DNA of 64,000 bases from JAZRWQ01 sp045541395 (GTDB lineage Bacteria; Bacillota; Clostridia; Oscillospirales; UMGS1783): positions 310,001 through 374,000 of the forward strand of contig JAZQIZ010000001.1 in the NCBI GenBank assembly GCA_045541395.1, in the 5' to 3' direction. The number at the start of each line of letters is the position of its first letter. Position 1 is the stretch's first letter. The position numbers and the translations under genes are program-made. Shown here piece after piece: positions 41,934 to 50,509 of the stretch. The notes beneath the pieces are model-generated. The model made no database searches and was not told where the DNA came from. It saw only the letters and a list, made by a program, of their open reading frames with translations.

Positions 41934-44294
41934 TTATATTTTCTTTAAATTAGCGTATGCGGCCATTATCTTCTTTATGCCAACTTTAAATTGAATTTCA
42001 AGAAGATCGTCATTGCCCATAGGCTTAACAGAAAGAACCTTACCTTCACCGAAGATTCTGTGTGATACCATTTCCCCTGCCTCAAATTTTTGCGATACAG
42101 TATTTTTATTTACGGGCTTAGGAGAAGTATAAGTTTGCTTAAGAGTAAAAGAAGTAGCTGTGGGAAAGTCATCGAAATCATTGGATTTTTGTTTAACGGC
42201 GCCTCTTTCATCTAGAAGTTCTTTAGGAATTTCCTTTACAAACCGAGATACCTCGGGATAGGTAGTCGTGCCGTAAATAGTTCTTCTTTTTGCATTCAGG
42301 AGAGTAAGGCTTTTGCGCGCTCTTGTAATGCCTACATAGCAAAGGCGCCTTTCTTCTTCTATTCCGCCTTCTTCTTCCATTGACATTGTAGAGGGAAAAA
42401 GTCCTTCCTCCGCGCCGGGAATAAATACGTAATCAAATTCCAGGCCTTTGGCAGTATGGAGGGTCATAAGAGAAACAACATCATCTCCTGCTTCGTAATT
42501 ATCCGCGTCGGAAACAAGAGAAATTCGCTCCAAAAAACCGAATAGCGTAGGTTCTTCAGTATCCTCCATATATTTGATTATAGCGGTATTTAATTCGCTT
42601 ATATTGGCAATTCTGTCTTTGTAATTCTCATCATCACGAAGAGCAAGATCATAGCCTGTTTTATCAAGAATTTCATCAACCAAGAAATTCATCGGATTAT
42701 CATCAAGGAAAGCACCAAGATCCTTAATAATACCAGCAAAGATTTTAAGCTTTTCTTTTGCACGTGAAAGAGCCGGATATAAATGGGCATTTTCGCAAAC
42801 TTCCAACATCGTAATATTATTTTTTTCTGCCAAAAGTTCAACATTCTTAACAGTTGCCTCACCAATTCCACGCTTTGGTTCATTTATTATACGCTTAATA
42901 CGAAGATTATCCTTAGGATTTATAATGACGCACATATAGGAAAGAATATCTTTTACTTCCTTGCGATCATAGAAGCTTAAGCCGCCTATTACCTTTGCCG
43001 GTACTTTTGCCATACGCATGGAGTTTTCAATGGCACGGCTCTGAGCGTTTGTACGATACAGAACAGCGAAGTTTTTATACTCGAGCCCCTTGGAATACAC
43101 TAATTTTGCAATAGTATCGGCAATATAATTACCTTCATGCATTTCGTCGTAAGCATTAAACAAAACGACCTTTCCACCTTGATTACTATCTGTCCAAAGG
43201 GTTTTACGTTTTCGCCCCCTGTTATTCTTTATTACACTGTTGGCCGCATCAAGAATATTTTGAGTGGAGCGGTAATTACGTTCCAGCTTAATTACAGTTG
43301 CATTTTTAAAGTTTTCCTCAAAGCTTAAAATATTTTCAATAGTGGCACCGCGAAATTTATATATACTCTGATCATCATCACCAACAACACAAAGGTTGCC
43401 GTCCTTCTTTCTAAGCAAGGATATAAGCTTATACTGAATTGTATTGGTATCCTGATACTCATCTACAAGAATATGCTGAAATCTTCCTGCCCAGTATTCT
43501 CTGATCTTCGGGTTTTCCTCAAGAATTTTCACGGTTACAAGAATAATATCGTCAAAATCAAGAGCATCAGCTTGCCTTAAACGGTCAATGTACATCGTAT
43601 AGATCGTTGATATATTTTTTAAACGGGGATTATACGAGGCTTCATTTGCAAGACCTTCAGGAGTTAAGCCACTGTTTTTTGCGTTACTGATAACCGATAA
43701 AACAGACCGGGGATTATAAATCTTTTCCTCAAGATTAAGCCTTGAAACACATTCTTTTATAACTCTTTTAGAATCGTCGGTATCATAAATTGTAAAATAA
43801 CGGCTATAACCGGCAACCTCTATCTCCTGTCTTAAAAACCTTACACAGGCGGAATGGAAGGTTGCTGCCCAAATATCCAAAGCACCGGTACCAATTTTAG
43901 CCTCAAGACGTTCTTTTAATTCACCTGCTGCTTTATTTGTAAATGTAATTGCAAGCATACGCCAAGGCGCAACTCTATTATAGCTTATTAAATCAATAAT
44001 ATCTTCTTCTAAAGATTTATCGCCTGTAGCAAGATATTTATTCATAATATCAATATGTTCCTGCGTTATATATTCAGGGCAAAAATCGCTATGATATACG
44101 TTACCGTATTTAATAAGATATTCAATTCTGCTTACAATAACCGTTGTTTTACCGCTGCCTGCACCAGCTAGAATTAAAAGCGGACCATCCGGAGAAAAAA
44201 CAGCTTTGCGTTGCTCATTATTTAAACGAGAGTACTCTTTGTCAAGAATCGCTCTTTTTAATATTGTAAAATTTGTTTTAATTAAAGTATCCAT
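41934..44294 (-). CDS. pcrA: UvrD/PcrA family DNA helicase
   Basis: This superfamily 1A helicase acts in repair and in clearing RecA and transcription complexes. The 786-residue protein has the Q-motif LNNEQRKAV, Walker A GAGSGKTTV, the TNKAAGELKERL motif, DEYQDTN (Walker B), GDDDQSIYKFRGA and VSLMTLHTAKGLEF. A C-terminal tudor-like region (MVSHRIFGEGKVLSV) binds RNA polymerase in Bacillus PcrA. GGAGCG precedes the ATG. It appears to be transcribed alone, and the promoter of tRNA-Leu lies at its 3' end. Confidence 0.95.
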   Translation of the reverse strand: MDTLIKTNFTILKRAILDKEYSRLNNEQRKAVFSPDGPLLILAGAGSGKTTVIVSRIEYLIKYGNVYHSDFCPEYITQEHIDIMNKYLATGDKSLEEDIIDLISYNRVAPWRMLAITFTNKAAGELKERLEAKIGTGALDIWAATFHSACVRFLRQEIEVAGYSRYFTIYDTDDSKRVIKECVSRLNLEEKIYNPRSVLSVISNAKNSGLTPEGLANEASYNPRLKNISTIYTMYIDRLRQADALDFDDIILVTVKILEENPKIREYWAGRFQHILVDEYQDTNTIQYKLISLLRKKDGNLCVVGDDDQSIYKFRGATIENILSFEENFKNATVIKLERNYRSTQNILDAANSVIKNNRGRKRKTLWTDSNQGGKVVLFNAYDEMHEGNYIADTIAKLVYSKGLEYKNFAVLYRTNAQSRAIENSMRMAKVPAKVIGGLSFYDRKEVKDILSYMCVIINPKDNLRIKRIINEPKRGIGEATVKNVELLAEKNNITMLEVCENAHLYPALSRAKEKLKIFAGIIKDLGAFLDDNPMNFLVDEILDKTGYDLALRDDENYKDRIANISELNTAIIKYMEDTEEPTLFGFLERISLVSDADNYEAGDDVVSLMTLHTAKGLEFDYVFIPGAEEGLFPSTMSMEEEGGIEEERRLCYVGITRARKSLTLLNAKRRTIYGTTTYPEVSRFVKEIPKELLDERGAVKQKSNDFDDFPTATSFTLKQTYTSPKPVNKNTVSQKFEAGEMVSHRIFGEGKVLSVKPMGNDDLLEIQFKVGIKKIMAAYANLKKI

Positions 44295-44393
44295 TTAGCG
44301 CTCCATTTTAGTATTATTAGAATTATATCATTTTGCTCTAAAGTTTTCAACTATAGCAATTCTAAAAACTTCAGAAAAATAAGTTAAATACTC

Positions 44394-44422
44394 TTGACAA
44401 ATGGCCTTAATATTGGTATACT
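44394..44422 (+). promoter_or_regulatory. tRNA-Lys promoter
   Basis: A perfect TTGACA (44394-44399), 17 bases, then TATACT (44417-44422), ending 12 bases before the tRNA. Confidence 0.85.
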
Positions 44423-44434
44423 ATTTTAGCGCTT

Positions 44435-44510
44435 GATTCATTAGCTCAGTTGGCAGAGCATTTGACTTTTAATCAAAGGGTCCGGGGTTCGAATCCCCGA
44501 TGAGTCACCA
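44435..44510 (+). tRNA. tRNA-Lys(TTT)
   Basis: A 76-base cloverleaf: acceptor GATTCAT/ATGAGTC, D-loop AGCTCAGTTGGCAGAGC, anticodon stem TTTGA/TCAAA with loop CTTTTAA giving TTT, T-loop TTCGAAT, discriminator A and an encoded CCA. Confidence 0.97.
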
Positions 44511-44554
44511 AAAATAAAATCCCGATCAGTCCCCCTGATCGGGATTTTATTTTT
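44511..44554. terminator. Bidirectional terminator after tRNA-Lys
   Basis: A 19-bp stem, AAAATAAAATCCCGATCAG and its complement, with a 5-base loop and T-rich tails. It also sits at the end of the minus-strand LURP-like gene. Confidence 0.92.
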
Positions 44555-44588
44555 AAATATCGAATAGGATTCGTTGTTAAACTCATTT

Positions 44589-45059
44589 CTAATTACGGGA
44601 GCATTTTTCCGCATCTATTGCAAGAACGAACATCAAAACCAAAATAGCATTTGCAGGATCATATATATCCAAAGAGTAAGTATCAGTAAAGTTAAATAAT
44701 TCTTTAGTTACCACAGCAACTATATTATTATTTGTATCATAAATAGTATAATCCCACTCCATAAAATCACCTTCAATATGCCAACCGTTATAATCAATAT
44801 TATATGAAGGTTTAAAAAGGCTGAAATCTCTGCTTATGCAGCCGGCATAAGCAGAGCCCAAATAAATTTCAAATTTAGGCAAGAAGGTTAAAACAACCTG
44901 TTTAACAGTACCAATCTCTTTCCCTAAATTATTAAAAATCTTCAAGCAATGCCCCCAGGATAGCTGGCCTTTTACATTATAAACAGGAGTACCGTTTTCG
45001 TTATATATATCATAACTGTCAAACCATGAAAAGAATTTTTGTTTAAACAATAACTTCAT
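44589..45059 (-). CDS. LURP-one-like (tubby-fold) small protein
   Basis: The 156-residue protein has a beta-rich pattern typical of the LURP-one-related/DUF567 family (tubby C-terminal fold): KQKFFSWFDSYDIYNENG, VYNVKGQLSWGHCLKIF, and GWHIEGDFMEWDYTIYD. This family includes Bacillus YxjI and plant LOR proteins, of unknown biochemical function. The C-terminus has a hydrophobic helix. It follows the BMC operon, separated by a terminator at 45072, so it is likely not part of the shell system. Confidence 0.7.
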   Translation of the reverse strand: MKLLFKQKFFSWFDSYDIYNENGTPVYNVKGQLSWGHCLKIFNNLGKEIGTVKQVVLTFLPKFEIYLGSAYAGCISRDFSLFKPSYNIDYNGWHIEGDFMEWDYTIYDTNNNIVAVVTKELFNFTDTYSLDIYDPANAILVLMFVLAIDAEKCSRN

Positions 45060-45071
45060 AATATCACCAAA

Positions 45072-45102
45072 AATTAAGCCGCTGTAAATTACAGCGGCTT
45101 TT
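45072..45102 (-). terminator. Terminator at the end of the BMC operon
   Basis: Stem AAGCCGCTGTAA/TTACAGCGGCTT, then AATTTTT, just past the BMC-T gene on the minus strand. Confidence 0.85.
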
Positions 45103-45106
45103 AAAA

Positions 45107-45652
45107 TCAGAATAAGAATTTCTTAATATCTTCGTGAGGAGCAGGAATAACAGAGAATGCAGCAAGCAAACCTTCCTGTTCTACTATTTCACAGGCAGAA
45201 GCAACTGCACTGTTAACATCCGCAACTGTACCGGTCATAAGAATAAAGGTCTTACCACCCATACCACGGGAAAGTCTAACCTCAATAAGCTCAACATCCG
45301 CAGCCTTAACAGCAATATCTGCTGCAGAGATACCGGAAGATACGGAATAGGTTTCGATAATGCCGATTGCTTCAACGTTACCGATTTCGCTGGTTCTGTT
45401 GATAGCGGCGAAAACCTGATCATCAATATTAGGGATAACAAGATGATCTATCATAGTTTCGCCTGCAATATTCATGCCTGCCTCAACGGAGCTCTTAACG
45501 TCAGCAACAAGGCCACCTACGATTATCATATATTTACCGGGGCATATGGGAGATGCCTCTAAAATATCTACAAGAGATGCTTTTGCCATAGCATCGCAAA
45601 CTTCAAAGCCTTTTGCAATACTAGAGCTTTCAATTACACCAATAGCTCTCAT
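45107..45652 (-). CDS. BMC-T trimeric shell protein (tandem BMC domains)
   Basis: The 181-residue protein has two successive BMC domains: the first starts AIGVIESSSIAKGFEVCDAM and the second EAIGIIETYSVSSGISAADIA. Each contains the shell-domain pattern with a conserved Gly-rich loop (PGKYMIIVGG in the first, GGKTFILMTG in the second). Such proteins form pseudohexamers with larger pores, some of which gate. AAGGAG precedes the ATG. It is the last gene of the BMC operon. Similarity to the EutL, PduB or PduT type cannot be settled here. Confidence 0.93.
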   Translation of the reverse strand: MRAIGVIESSSIAKGFEVCDAMAKASLVDILEASPICPGKYMIIVGGLVADVKSSVEAGMNIAGETMIDHLVIPNIDDQVFAAINRTSEIGNVEAIGIIETYSVSSGISAADIAVKAADVELIEVRLSRGMGGKTFILMTGTVADVNSAVASACEIVEQEGLLAAFSVIPAPHEDIKKFLF

Positions 45653-45665
45653 TATTTACAACTCC

Positions 45666-47012
45666 TTACTTAGTTTCTATGATTATAGAATCGGTTATAG
45701 CGGTTATCTTACCTGCGCAAGGTGCGTGTAAGTTAGTACCTAAAGCACCTTCGGGAACCTTAGCTATAAGTTGACCTGCCTGAACCTGATCACCTACCGC
45801 AACAACGGGCTCAGAGGGAGCGCCGATATGCATTTTCAAAGGAAGAGTAAGCTTAGGAGATTCAAGAACACCTTCAACGAAGGGCAGATGATGGTTATAC
45901 TGAGAAATGCCGAGTCTTTCTATAAGCCTTGTAGTGGGCACTTTTCTGATGCTGCGGTATTCACCAACAGGAGCAAGTTCAACACCCTTAAGGTTTGCAC
46001 GGTAATTGTTCTTTGCCATTATGCTCTTATAATAGGAATTTACGTGGTTAGGAGCAAGATTCATATTACAAGCGAATGCCTGGCAAAGACCGCAGTCACT
46101 GCAAAGAGCTGCCTGTTCAATGCTTGCCATTGTAAAATCACCCTGCAGATAAGGAAGAACACGCATTGAATTGCTGGGAGAAAGATGATGGCCAAGTAAA
46201 TGTCTGGGGCACATATCTGTGCACAAATGACACTGACAGCAAACGGACTTTGCTTTATTAAAATCTGCCTTAATGTCGGTAGACTTCATAGTAACGACCT
46301 TATGATTTTTAGGAAGAATAATAAGGGCGCCTGTAGTCTTTGTAACGGGAGTATCAAGGTTTGTAACAACCTTACCCATCATAGGGCCGCCGGAAATAAC
46401 ACAGAAATCACTGATTTTTGCGCCATGGCCAAGCTTATCTATAACCTCTCTATATGTAATGCCAAGAGGAACTTCACCGACACAGGGAGTATTTACTTCA
46501 CCTGTTACAGTAATATATTTATGAGTAAAGGGCTTGTTTTCCTTTGCATCAGCAAGCAATGCAAGAGTAAATACATTGTTAACAACAACCTTAGCGTCAA
46601 TAGGAATACCCTGCTGAGGAACAACTCTGCCTGTCGTTTCATATACTAGAACATGTTCATCACCTGCAGGATAGAAATTCTGAAGAGGATGGAGTCGAAT
46701 AGCAGTCTGACCAGCCAAATGCTTTTCAAATACTTCTAAAATATCCTTATGCTTAGCCTTTATACCAATAATACCAACAGGAGCACCTGTTGCAGCCATA
46801 GCTAATTTCATACCCTCAATAACCTTTTCGGGATGATTGAGCATAAGGTGTCTGTCTGTTTCCAGGATAGGTTCACATTCTGCGCCGTTGGCAACAACAA
46901 AATCTGCCTTTGCGCTGATTTTAACGTGTGTAGGGAAGCCGGCACCGCCGGTACCTACAAGGCCGGCATTAAGAGCCGAAGCCGGTATATCAAAATTATA
47001 ATTGTTTTCCAT
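45666..47012 (-). CDS. RnfC-like electron-transfer protein of the BMC (PduS-like)
   Basis: The 448-residue protein resembles PduS and the soluble RnfC. An N-terminal Rnf-like region contains GLVGTGGAGFPTH and ANGAECEPILETDR, typical of NADH/FMN binding. Two [4Fe-4S] motifs follow, CxxCxxCxxxCP at residues 258-268 and CxxCxxCxxxxC at 304-315, and a C-terminal lipoyl/biotin-like domain (VAVGDQVQAGQLIA). It probably moves electrons between cargo enzymes and the outside, recycling NADH made by the aldehyde dehydrogenase. In PduS the final acceptor is Co(III); here no B12 gene is present, so the acceptor is unknown. Confidence 0.92.
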   Translation of the reverse strand: MENNYNFDIPASALNAGLVGTGGAGFPTHVKISAKADFVVANGAECEPILETDRHLMLNHPEKVIEGMKLAMAATGAPVGIIGIKAKHKDILEVFEKHLAGQTAIRLHPLQNFYPAGDEHVLVYETTGRVVPQQGIPIDAKVVVNNVFTLALLADAKENKPFTHKYITVTGEVNTPCVGEVPLGITYREVIDKLGHGAKISDFCVISGGPMMGKVVTNLDTPVTKTTGALIILPKNHKVVTMKSTDIKADFNKAKSVCCQCHLCTDMCPRHLLGHHLSPSNSMRVLPYLQGDFTMASIEQAALCSDCGLCQAFACNMNLAPNHVNSYYKSIMAKNNYRANLKGVELAPVGEYRSIRKVPTTRLIERLGISQYNHHLPFVEGVLESPKLTLPLKMHIGAPSEPVVAVGDQVQAGQLIAKVPEGALGTNLHAPCAGKITAITDSIIIETK

Positions 47013-47045
47013 ATTAAAAATTCAAACCTTTCTATAGGTTAAAAT

Positions 47046-47372
47046 TTATTTGCCGCATTTTTCAAGTGCTTTAAGAGCAACTTTTACAGAGGCAACAACA
47101 TCTTCCTTAACAATAGACTTTCCTGCTTCTTTATAAGCCTTAATAACTGCATTAACAACAGCCATAAGCTTATCATTGCAAGCAGAAGGAGTACAAGAGG
47201 AAGCAACAGGGGCAGCAACGGGAGAAGTAGCAAGGTCTTCAAAAGCGACCTCTATTCCCTGTTCTCTTGCCCAGTCTTTAGCGGAAGGAGTAAGAATAGT
47301 ACCTACAGGAAATACTGCACGGGAAGTGCCGCGGTATTTCATCATTTCAATTTGAGTTACAACGTTAGCCAT
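47046..47372 (-). CDS. Small BMC-associated protein with a motif seen in EutT
   Basis: The 108-residue protein contains YRGTSRAVFPVGTILTPSAK near the N-terminus, then a WAREQGIEV stretch. The phrase LTPxAxxxxxxxxIxV also occurs near the N-terminus of EutT. The C-terminal half is a probable amphipathic helix (CNDKLMAVVNAVIKAYKEAGKS and further), linked by an Ala/Pro-rich stretch, as in encapsulation tails. Its role is unknown; it may be a targeting or scaffold protein. A similar motif ends PduL, the next gene upstream in the operon. AAGGTG precedes the ATG. Confidence 0.8.
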   Translation of the reverse strand: MANVVTQIEMMKYRGTSRAVFPVGTILTPSAKDWAREQGIEVAFEDLATSPVAAPVASSCTPSACNDKLMAVVNAVIKAYKEAGKSIVKEDVVASVKVALKALEKCGK

Positions 47373-47387
47373 TTTTACACCTTTCCT

Positions 47388-48269
47388 TTATGCTTTAATA
47401 ATTTTAACGTCAAACTGACTTACAGCGTCCTTTGCAAGAGGGGTAAATATAGCATCATCTGTTACGTAAACCGCCTCACCTCTGGATGCAGCCCTTCTTA
47501 CGATATCCTCAGTAACCAAGGAAACCGCAGGGCGTCTAACAACGGGTTTTGCTGCAGGAGCAGCAACTTTTTCTTCCACCTTGGGAGCAGGCTTGTTTAT
47601 ATCCTGTTTTTCACCCAAAGTATTAGTGATAACAAAGAGAGAATCACCGTTTTTAAGATCTGCACAGTTAGCCTCATCCATGTCAAGATGAGCCTCAAGA
47701 GCAAACTTTTCGCTTACTCTGATAACAACGTTATCAAAAACAATACCACGTTCACCGTTTACACGGCAGGATATAATTTCTCCATCCTTAACACCGTATT
47801 TAGCGGCATCAGCGGGAGTCATATGTATATGACGCTTGGCAACTATAAGACCTTCCTTACAATAAACAGAGCCTTTAGGGCCAATAATAGTAACAGGTGC
47901 GCTGCCCGTAAGTGCACCGGACTCACGCAAGGGAGCGGAGGCGCCGAGCTTAAAGCAGTCACTACGCATTACTTCTACCTGGGATGCTTTTCTTGCGGGG
48001 CCTAAGATACGCACATTTTCAATGGCACCTTTGGGGCCTGCGATAGTAACGCATTCCTTAGCGGCAAACTGACCGGGCTGCGAAAGATCCTTAAGGGGAG
48101 TCAACTGATAGCCGGCACCGAAAAGCACTTCAAGATCCTGCTGCGACAAATGAACATGACGGTTTGATATTCCAAGAGGAACAGGGTCACTGTTCAGGGT
48201 GTTATAGCCGAAGCCGGTGAGCTTTGATGCTATTATAGATATTAAATTTGCAATAATATTAGTGTCCAT
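47388..48269 (-). CDS. pduL: Phosphate propanoyltransferase (PduL) of the BMC
   Basis: PduL moves the acyl group from CoA to phosphate inside microcompartments, here probably acetyl-CoA to acetyl-phosphate, regenerating CoA. The 293-residue protein has the zinc-binding HVH of GISNRHVHLS and KRHIHMTP, and the LEAHLDMDEAN segment with two more ligands. An amphipathic N-terminal helix (MDTNIIANLISIIASKL) is a likely encapsulation peptide. A C-terminal extension after an Ala/Pro-rich linker ends in DAIFTPLAKDAVSQFDVK, a motif similar to that of the adjacent 108-residue protein. The frame is open to 48317, but the ATG at 48269 has GGGAG about 9 bases before it. Confidence 0.95.
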   Translation of the reverse strand: MDTNIIANLISIIASKLTGFGYNTLNSDPVPLGISNRHVHLSQQDLEVLFGAGYQLTPLKDLSQPGQFAAKECVTIAGPKGAIENVRILGPARKASQVEVMRSDCFKLGASAPLRESGALTGSAPVTIIGPKGSVYCKEGLIVAKRHIHMTPADAAKYGVKDGEIISCRVNGERGIVFDNVVIRVSEKFALEAHLDMDEANCADLKNGDSLFVITNTLGEKQDINKPAPKVEEKVAAPAAKPVVRRPAVSLVTEDIVRRAASRGEAVYVTDDAIFTPLAKDAVSQFDVKIIKA

Positions 48270-48311
48270 ACTACAATTCTCCCGAGGGTTAAAAATGAAA
48301 GTTAAATTCGT

Positions 48312-48343
48312 TTGCATAGCCCTCAGATCTGAGGGCTATGCAA
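48312..48343 (-). repeat. Perfect 32-base palindrome in the BMC operon
   Basis: The 16-base half TTGCATAGCCCTCAGA is followed directly by its exact reverse complement. It lies between the second BMC-H gene and pduL. In RNA it would fold as a stable hairpin with no T run after it, so it more likely protects or processes the mRNA than ends it. Confidence 0.85.
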
Positions 48344-48362
48344 TAAGTACAAATAAACTAAC

Positions 48363-48641
48363 TTAGTCCTTATGAGGTATAATAAGTTCTACATCATCAT
48401 GGGGACGGGGAATTACGTGTACAGCAAAAAGTTCGCCAACTCTTGCAGCAGCAGCAGCGCCTGCATCTACAGATGCTTTAACAGCGCCAACGTCGCCTCT
48501 TACCATAACGGTAACAAGACCGGAACCAACTTTTTCTTTGCCAACGAGCTTAACATCAGCAGCCTTAACCATAGCATCGGCAGCTTCGATAGAACCAACG
48601 AGACCCTTGGTCTCAACCATTCCTAATGCTTCTTTTAACAT
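48363..48641 (-). CDS. BMC-H hexameric shell protein, second copy
   Basis: The 92-residue protein is a single BMC domain (ALGMVETKGLVGSIEAADAM, VMVRGDVGAVKASVDAGAAA, FAVHVIPRPHDDVE), the PduA/EutM type that tiles the shell facets. It is closely related to the copy just upstream. GGAG precedes the ATG. Two successive BMC-H genes are common in metabolosome operons. Confidence 0.97.
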   Translation of the reverse strand: MLKEALGMVETKGLVGSIEAADAMVKAADVKLVGKEKVGSGLVTVMVRGDVGAVKASVDAGAAAAARVGELFAVHVIPRPHDDVELIIPHKD

Positions 48642-48666
48642 TATAATTTCTCCTTTTTAACAATAA

Positions 48667-48939
48667 TTAGTTCAGAACATTGATAATGCCATCAACATCT
48701 GAATGGGGGCGAGGAATAACGTGAACGGATACAACTGTACCGATTCTCTTAGCAGCAGTAGCGCCTGCTTCGGTAGCAGCCTTAACAGCACCAACTTCAC
48801 CAGTAACGAATACGGTTACTAACTGAGAGCCAACAGCCTCCTTGGAAATGAGCTTTACGTTTGCAGCCTTAACCATAGCATCAGCAGCTTCGATAGCAGC
48901 TACAAGACCTTTTGTTTCAACCATTCCGATTGCTTCCAT
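48667..48939 (-). CDS. BMC-H hexameric shell protein, first copy
   Basis: The 90-residue protein is a single BMC domain (AIGMVETKGLVAAIEAADAM, GEVGAVKAATEAGATA, SVHVIPRPHSDVD) of the major facet-forming type. GGAGG lies before the ATG. The hexamer pore is expected to admit small substrates such as sugar phosphates. Confidence 0.97.
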   Translation of the reverse strand: MEAIGMVETKGLVAAIEAADAMVKAANVKLISKEAVGSQLVTVFVTGEVGAVKAATEAGATAAKRIGTVVSVHVIPRPHSDVDGIINVLN

Positions 48940-49008
48940 TAATATTTACCTCCTGTAAGATAGTTTAAAAATTTTTTTATTTTTTATTATATTAAGCGCT
49001 TAACGCTC

Positions 49009-50481
49009 TTAACCTCTTAATTCGCGCAGAGCCTTTTCAACTGCTGCAACGATGTCCGCATGAGTATAGCCACAAGTGCTTTCATTTGCAACAGGGGCAG
49101 CCTTTGCGGTAGGCAGAACAAAATCTGCGGGGGGATTGTAATAAGCAAGTCTCTTTTTATTGATCAGGTGCAAGGGAGTAACGTTATCGGATGTGATGTT
49201 ATTACCGAATGTACCGCAACCAAGAGTAAGCGAGGGAGAAAGACCGGTAGTAAAACCGATACCGCCCTGAGAAGAAGGAGTATTGCAGAGGATTCTGAAT
49301 ACGGGTTTCTTCATTGCAAACTCCATAATAACTTCCTTATTGTTGGAGTGAACGGATAAGCTGTGGCCTCTGCCGCCGAAATTAAGCAGTTCAAAGCAGA
49401 TTTCACAACCCTGCATCCAGTTATCAACCTCATAATAGCCGAGTACGGGACAAAGCTTTTCAGCAGAGAGAGGCTCCTGAGGGCCAACACTGTTAAGCTC
49501 TGCAATAATTACTCTTGTACCTGCAGGGATCTGAATACCTGCAAGATCAGCTATAACCTGAGGAGATTTACCTACTACGTCAGCGTTAACGCCGCCTGTA
49601 GGCTTAATAACGGTTTTAGAAAGCTTGTCCTTATCTGCGCCGGTTACAAAGTAAGCACCTTTGCGAATAAGAGCATCCTTAACCTGATTTGTAATAACCT
49701 TTTCAGCAACGATAGCCTGCTCGGAAGCGCAGATAGTACCGTTATCGAAGGTCTTACTGGCCAGAATCTTATCAACTGCAGAATCAATATCAGCACTTCT
49801 TTCAATAAAGGCGGGAACATTACCTGCGCCAACACCGAAAGCGGGCTTACCGGAAGAATATGCTGCCTTAACAAGACCGGGACCACCTGTTGCAAGGATA
49901 ACAGAAGTTTTATCGTTATGCATCAGCTCATTGGCAGCTTCCATGCTGGCAATATCCAGACACTGAATAAGACCATTGGGAGCTCCTGCTGCAACGGCAG
50001 CTTCGTTCATAAGCCTTGCAGTTTCGCAGCAAGCCTTAATAGCGCGGGGATGCGGAGAGATAACGACTGCATTTCTTGCTTTAAGGGAAATCATTATCTT
50101 GAATATAACGGTAGAAGTGGGGTTGGTGGTAGGAATAATCGCAACAACAACACCCATAGGAGCCGCTATTTCAGTTACTTTTTTAATTGGATCATCATTA
50201 ATAACGCCAACTGTTTTCATATCTTTGATAAAATCAAACATATTCTTGGAGGCGAACTGGTTTTTAATGACCTTATCTTCTGCTCTGCCGATACCTGTTT
50301 CTTCAACTGCCATATTAGCCAGACGAACAGCATTTTCGTAACCTGCTTTAGCAATAGCTTCGCAAATACGATTTACTCTTTCCTGATCAAACTCAGCATA
50401 GAGCTTCTGTGCATCATAAGCTTTCTGTACCAGCTCTTTAGCACGGGAAACGGCGAGGGCGTTTTTTTCGGCATCTGCCAT
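49009..50481 (-). CDS. CoA-acylating aldehyde dehydrogenase (PduP/EutE-like)
   Basis: The 490-residue enzyme oxidises an aldehyde, here probably acetaldehyde, to acyl-CoA with NAD. The catalytic Cys is in NGTICASEQ (Cys251), and TGGPGLVKAAYSSGKPA and GVGAGN are present, typical of the EutE/PduP family. The C-terminus ends in an Ala/Pro-rich linker and the amphipathic helix YTHADIVAAVEKALRELRG, a classical encapsulation peptide. AAGGGTGAT precedes the ATG. It lies between deoC and the BMC-H genes. Confidence 0.96.
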   Translation of the reverse strand: MADAEKNALAVSRAKELVQKAYDAQKLYAEFDQERVNRICEAIAKAGYENAVRLANMAVEETGIGRAEDKVIKNQFASKNMFDFIKDMKTVGVINDDPIKKVTEIAAPMGVVVAIIPTTNPTSTVIFKIMISLKARNAVVISPHPRAIKACCETARLMNEAAVAAGAPNGLIQCLDIASMEAANELMHNDKTSVILATGGPGLVKAAYSSGKPAFGVGAGNVPAFIERSADIDSAVDKILASKTFDNGTICASEQAIVAEKVITNQVKDALIRKGAYFVTGADKDKLSKTVIKPTGGVNADVVGKSPQVIADLAGIQIPAGTRVIIAELNSVGPQEPLSAEKLCPVLGYYEVDNWMQGCEICFELLNFGGRGHSLSVHSNNKEVIMEFAMKKPVFRILCNTPSSQGGIGFTTGLSPSLTLGCGTFGNNITSDNVTPLHLINKKRLAYYNPPADFVLPTAKAAPVANESTCGYTHADIVAAVEKALRELRG

Positions 50482-50509
50482 TTATATCACCCTTTTCTAA
50501 GTGTATTTA

